Origin: Cellulomonadaceae bacterium
Lineage (GTDB): Bacteria; Actinomycetota; Actinomycetes; Actinomycetales; Cellulomonadaceae
Direction: 5' to 3'
Length of the DNA: 6,390 nucleotides
Assembly (NCBI GenBank): GCA_031283115.1
Contig: JAITCK010000070.1
Coordinates: 1-6,390, forward strand
This document shows, in pieces, positions 5,904 to 6,390 of this stretch (the first letter of the stretch is position 1; every line of letters begins with the position of its first letter). The notes under the pieces are model-generated. The model did no database searches. It had not been told where the DNA came from and was given only the letters and a program-made list of their open reading frames with translations. The position numbers and the translations under genes are program-made.

Positions 5904-6390
5904 GCCACCCCCACACCATTCCCGTGACCATCACCGTCACTGTGGCCGTCGTCGTGGGTGTGGCCGTCTTCGTCGCTGTGGGTGGTGAGGGTGACTTCAA
6001 GGTCGCTGCGCGCGGCCAGCGCCTTGTCGTGCGTTGAGACGACGACGGTGGCCCCGGTAGCGGCATGGCCTACCAGAGCCTGCCAGACAATCTCTGCTGA
6101 GGCGTCATCCAGGTTCCCTGTGGGCTCGTCAGCGAAAATCACCCGAGGATTCGTCAACAAAGCCCGACACACCGCAACCCGTTGAGCCTGGCCTCCAGAG
6201 ATTTCCCCCGGCCGGTGGTCACCACGATGCTCGACCCCGAACCGCCCCATCAAGTCTCGTCCACGCTCTACCGCTACCTGGTGGGGCATCCCCGCAAACA
6301 GAGCCGAGTCACACACATTAGCCAACACGCTACGAGACGGATCAAGCAACGCATCTTGAAAAACAAACCCCACCTCAGCAGCCCTCAACC
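5897..6390 (-). CDS. ABC transporter ATPase, MacB/LolD type (C-terminal part)
   Basis: This is the nucleotide-binding partner of the permease, translated just before and overlapping it. The N-terminal part with Walker A lies beyond the right edge; the frame is open there and the first visible codon (TTG, 6388-6386) is internal. Counting from it, residues 7-11 (GFVFQ) hold the Q-loop Gln11, [15 protein letters not shown] (63-77) is the ABC signature, [13 protein letters not shown] (83-95) is Walker B with the catalytic Glu88, and STHD (118-121) is the switch His. EPTGNLD is characteristic of the LolD/MacB/FtsE group. All visible catalytic residues are present. After residue 136 the protein ends in an unusual tail of about 25 residues rich in His, Asp and Gly, with five His, beyond the normal ATPase fold. 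Confidence 0.93.
   Translation of the reverse strand, partial: LRAAEVGFVFQDALLDPSRSVLANVCDSALFAGMPHQVAVERGRDLMGRFGVEHRGDHRPGEISGGQAQRVAVCRALLTNPRVIFADEPTGNLDDASAEIVWQALVGHAATGATVVVSTHDKALAARSDLEVTLTTHSDEDGHTHDDGHSDGDGHGNGVGVAW

Noticed and set aside
5419..5988. A 189-codon plus-strand frame opposite the ABC permease start.
   Set aside because: It is a mirror of the permease and ATPase coding strand, and its end is a translation of the His-tail repeats on the wrong strand.

Overview
The window reads as high-GC Gram-positive (actinobacterial) chromosome. The coding regions are GC-rich with G or C at most third codon positions. Rho carries the long Arg/Gln/Asn-rich N-terminal insertion typical of Actinobacteria. 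At least two transcription units look leaderless, meaning a -10 hexamer sits 6 nt before the start codon and no Shine-Dalgarno is present, which is common in this phylum. The species cannot be fixed from the sequence.

Layout. Positions 1-236 hold the possible start of a leftward gene cut by the edge (weak), a pair of long imperfect direct repeats, and the promoter of a rightward operon. Positions 237-877 are a type II toxin-antitoxin pair: an AbrB-fold VapB antitoxin and a PIN-domain VapC ribonuclease, joined by an ATGA overlap. Positions 991-2241 encode a GT-B, GT4-type glycosyltransferase that most resembles the PimA (phosphatidylinositol mannosyltransferase) group, apparently from its own leaderless promoter. 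Positions 2242-2387 separate it from the convergent rho gene and contain a strong bidirectional terminator hairpin. Positions 2388-4421 (minus) encode transcription termination factor Rho. It is preceded by about 350 bp without a recognised gene, which holds an extended -10 promoter and a leader of roughly 210 nt. Positions 4773-6390 (minus) are an ABC exporter or lipoprotein-translocation-type pair: an FtsX/MacB-like permease and, upstream and overlapping it, the C-terminal part of its ATPase, cut by the right edge.

Functionally this is mostly ordinary chromosome: a housekeeping gene (rho) next to envelope-related genes and a mobile-type toxin-antitoxin module. I see no phage, CRISPR, insertion sequence, tRNA or rRNA, and no convincing new multi-gene system. 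The points worth a second look are local. They are the duplicated sites and leaderless promoter at vapBC, a Ser-to-Gly change in the bicyclomycin pocket of Rho, the possible translated leader of rho, and the His/Asp-rich tail on the ABC ATPase. An acidic linker in the glycosyltransferase and a repeated palindromic TTGTTACA-type site at its 3' end also stand out.
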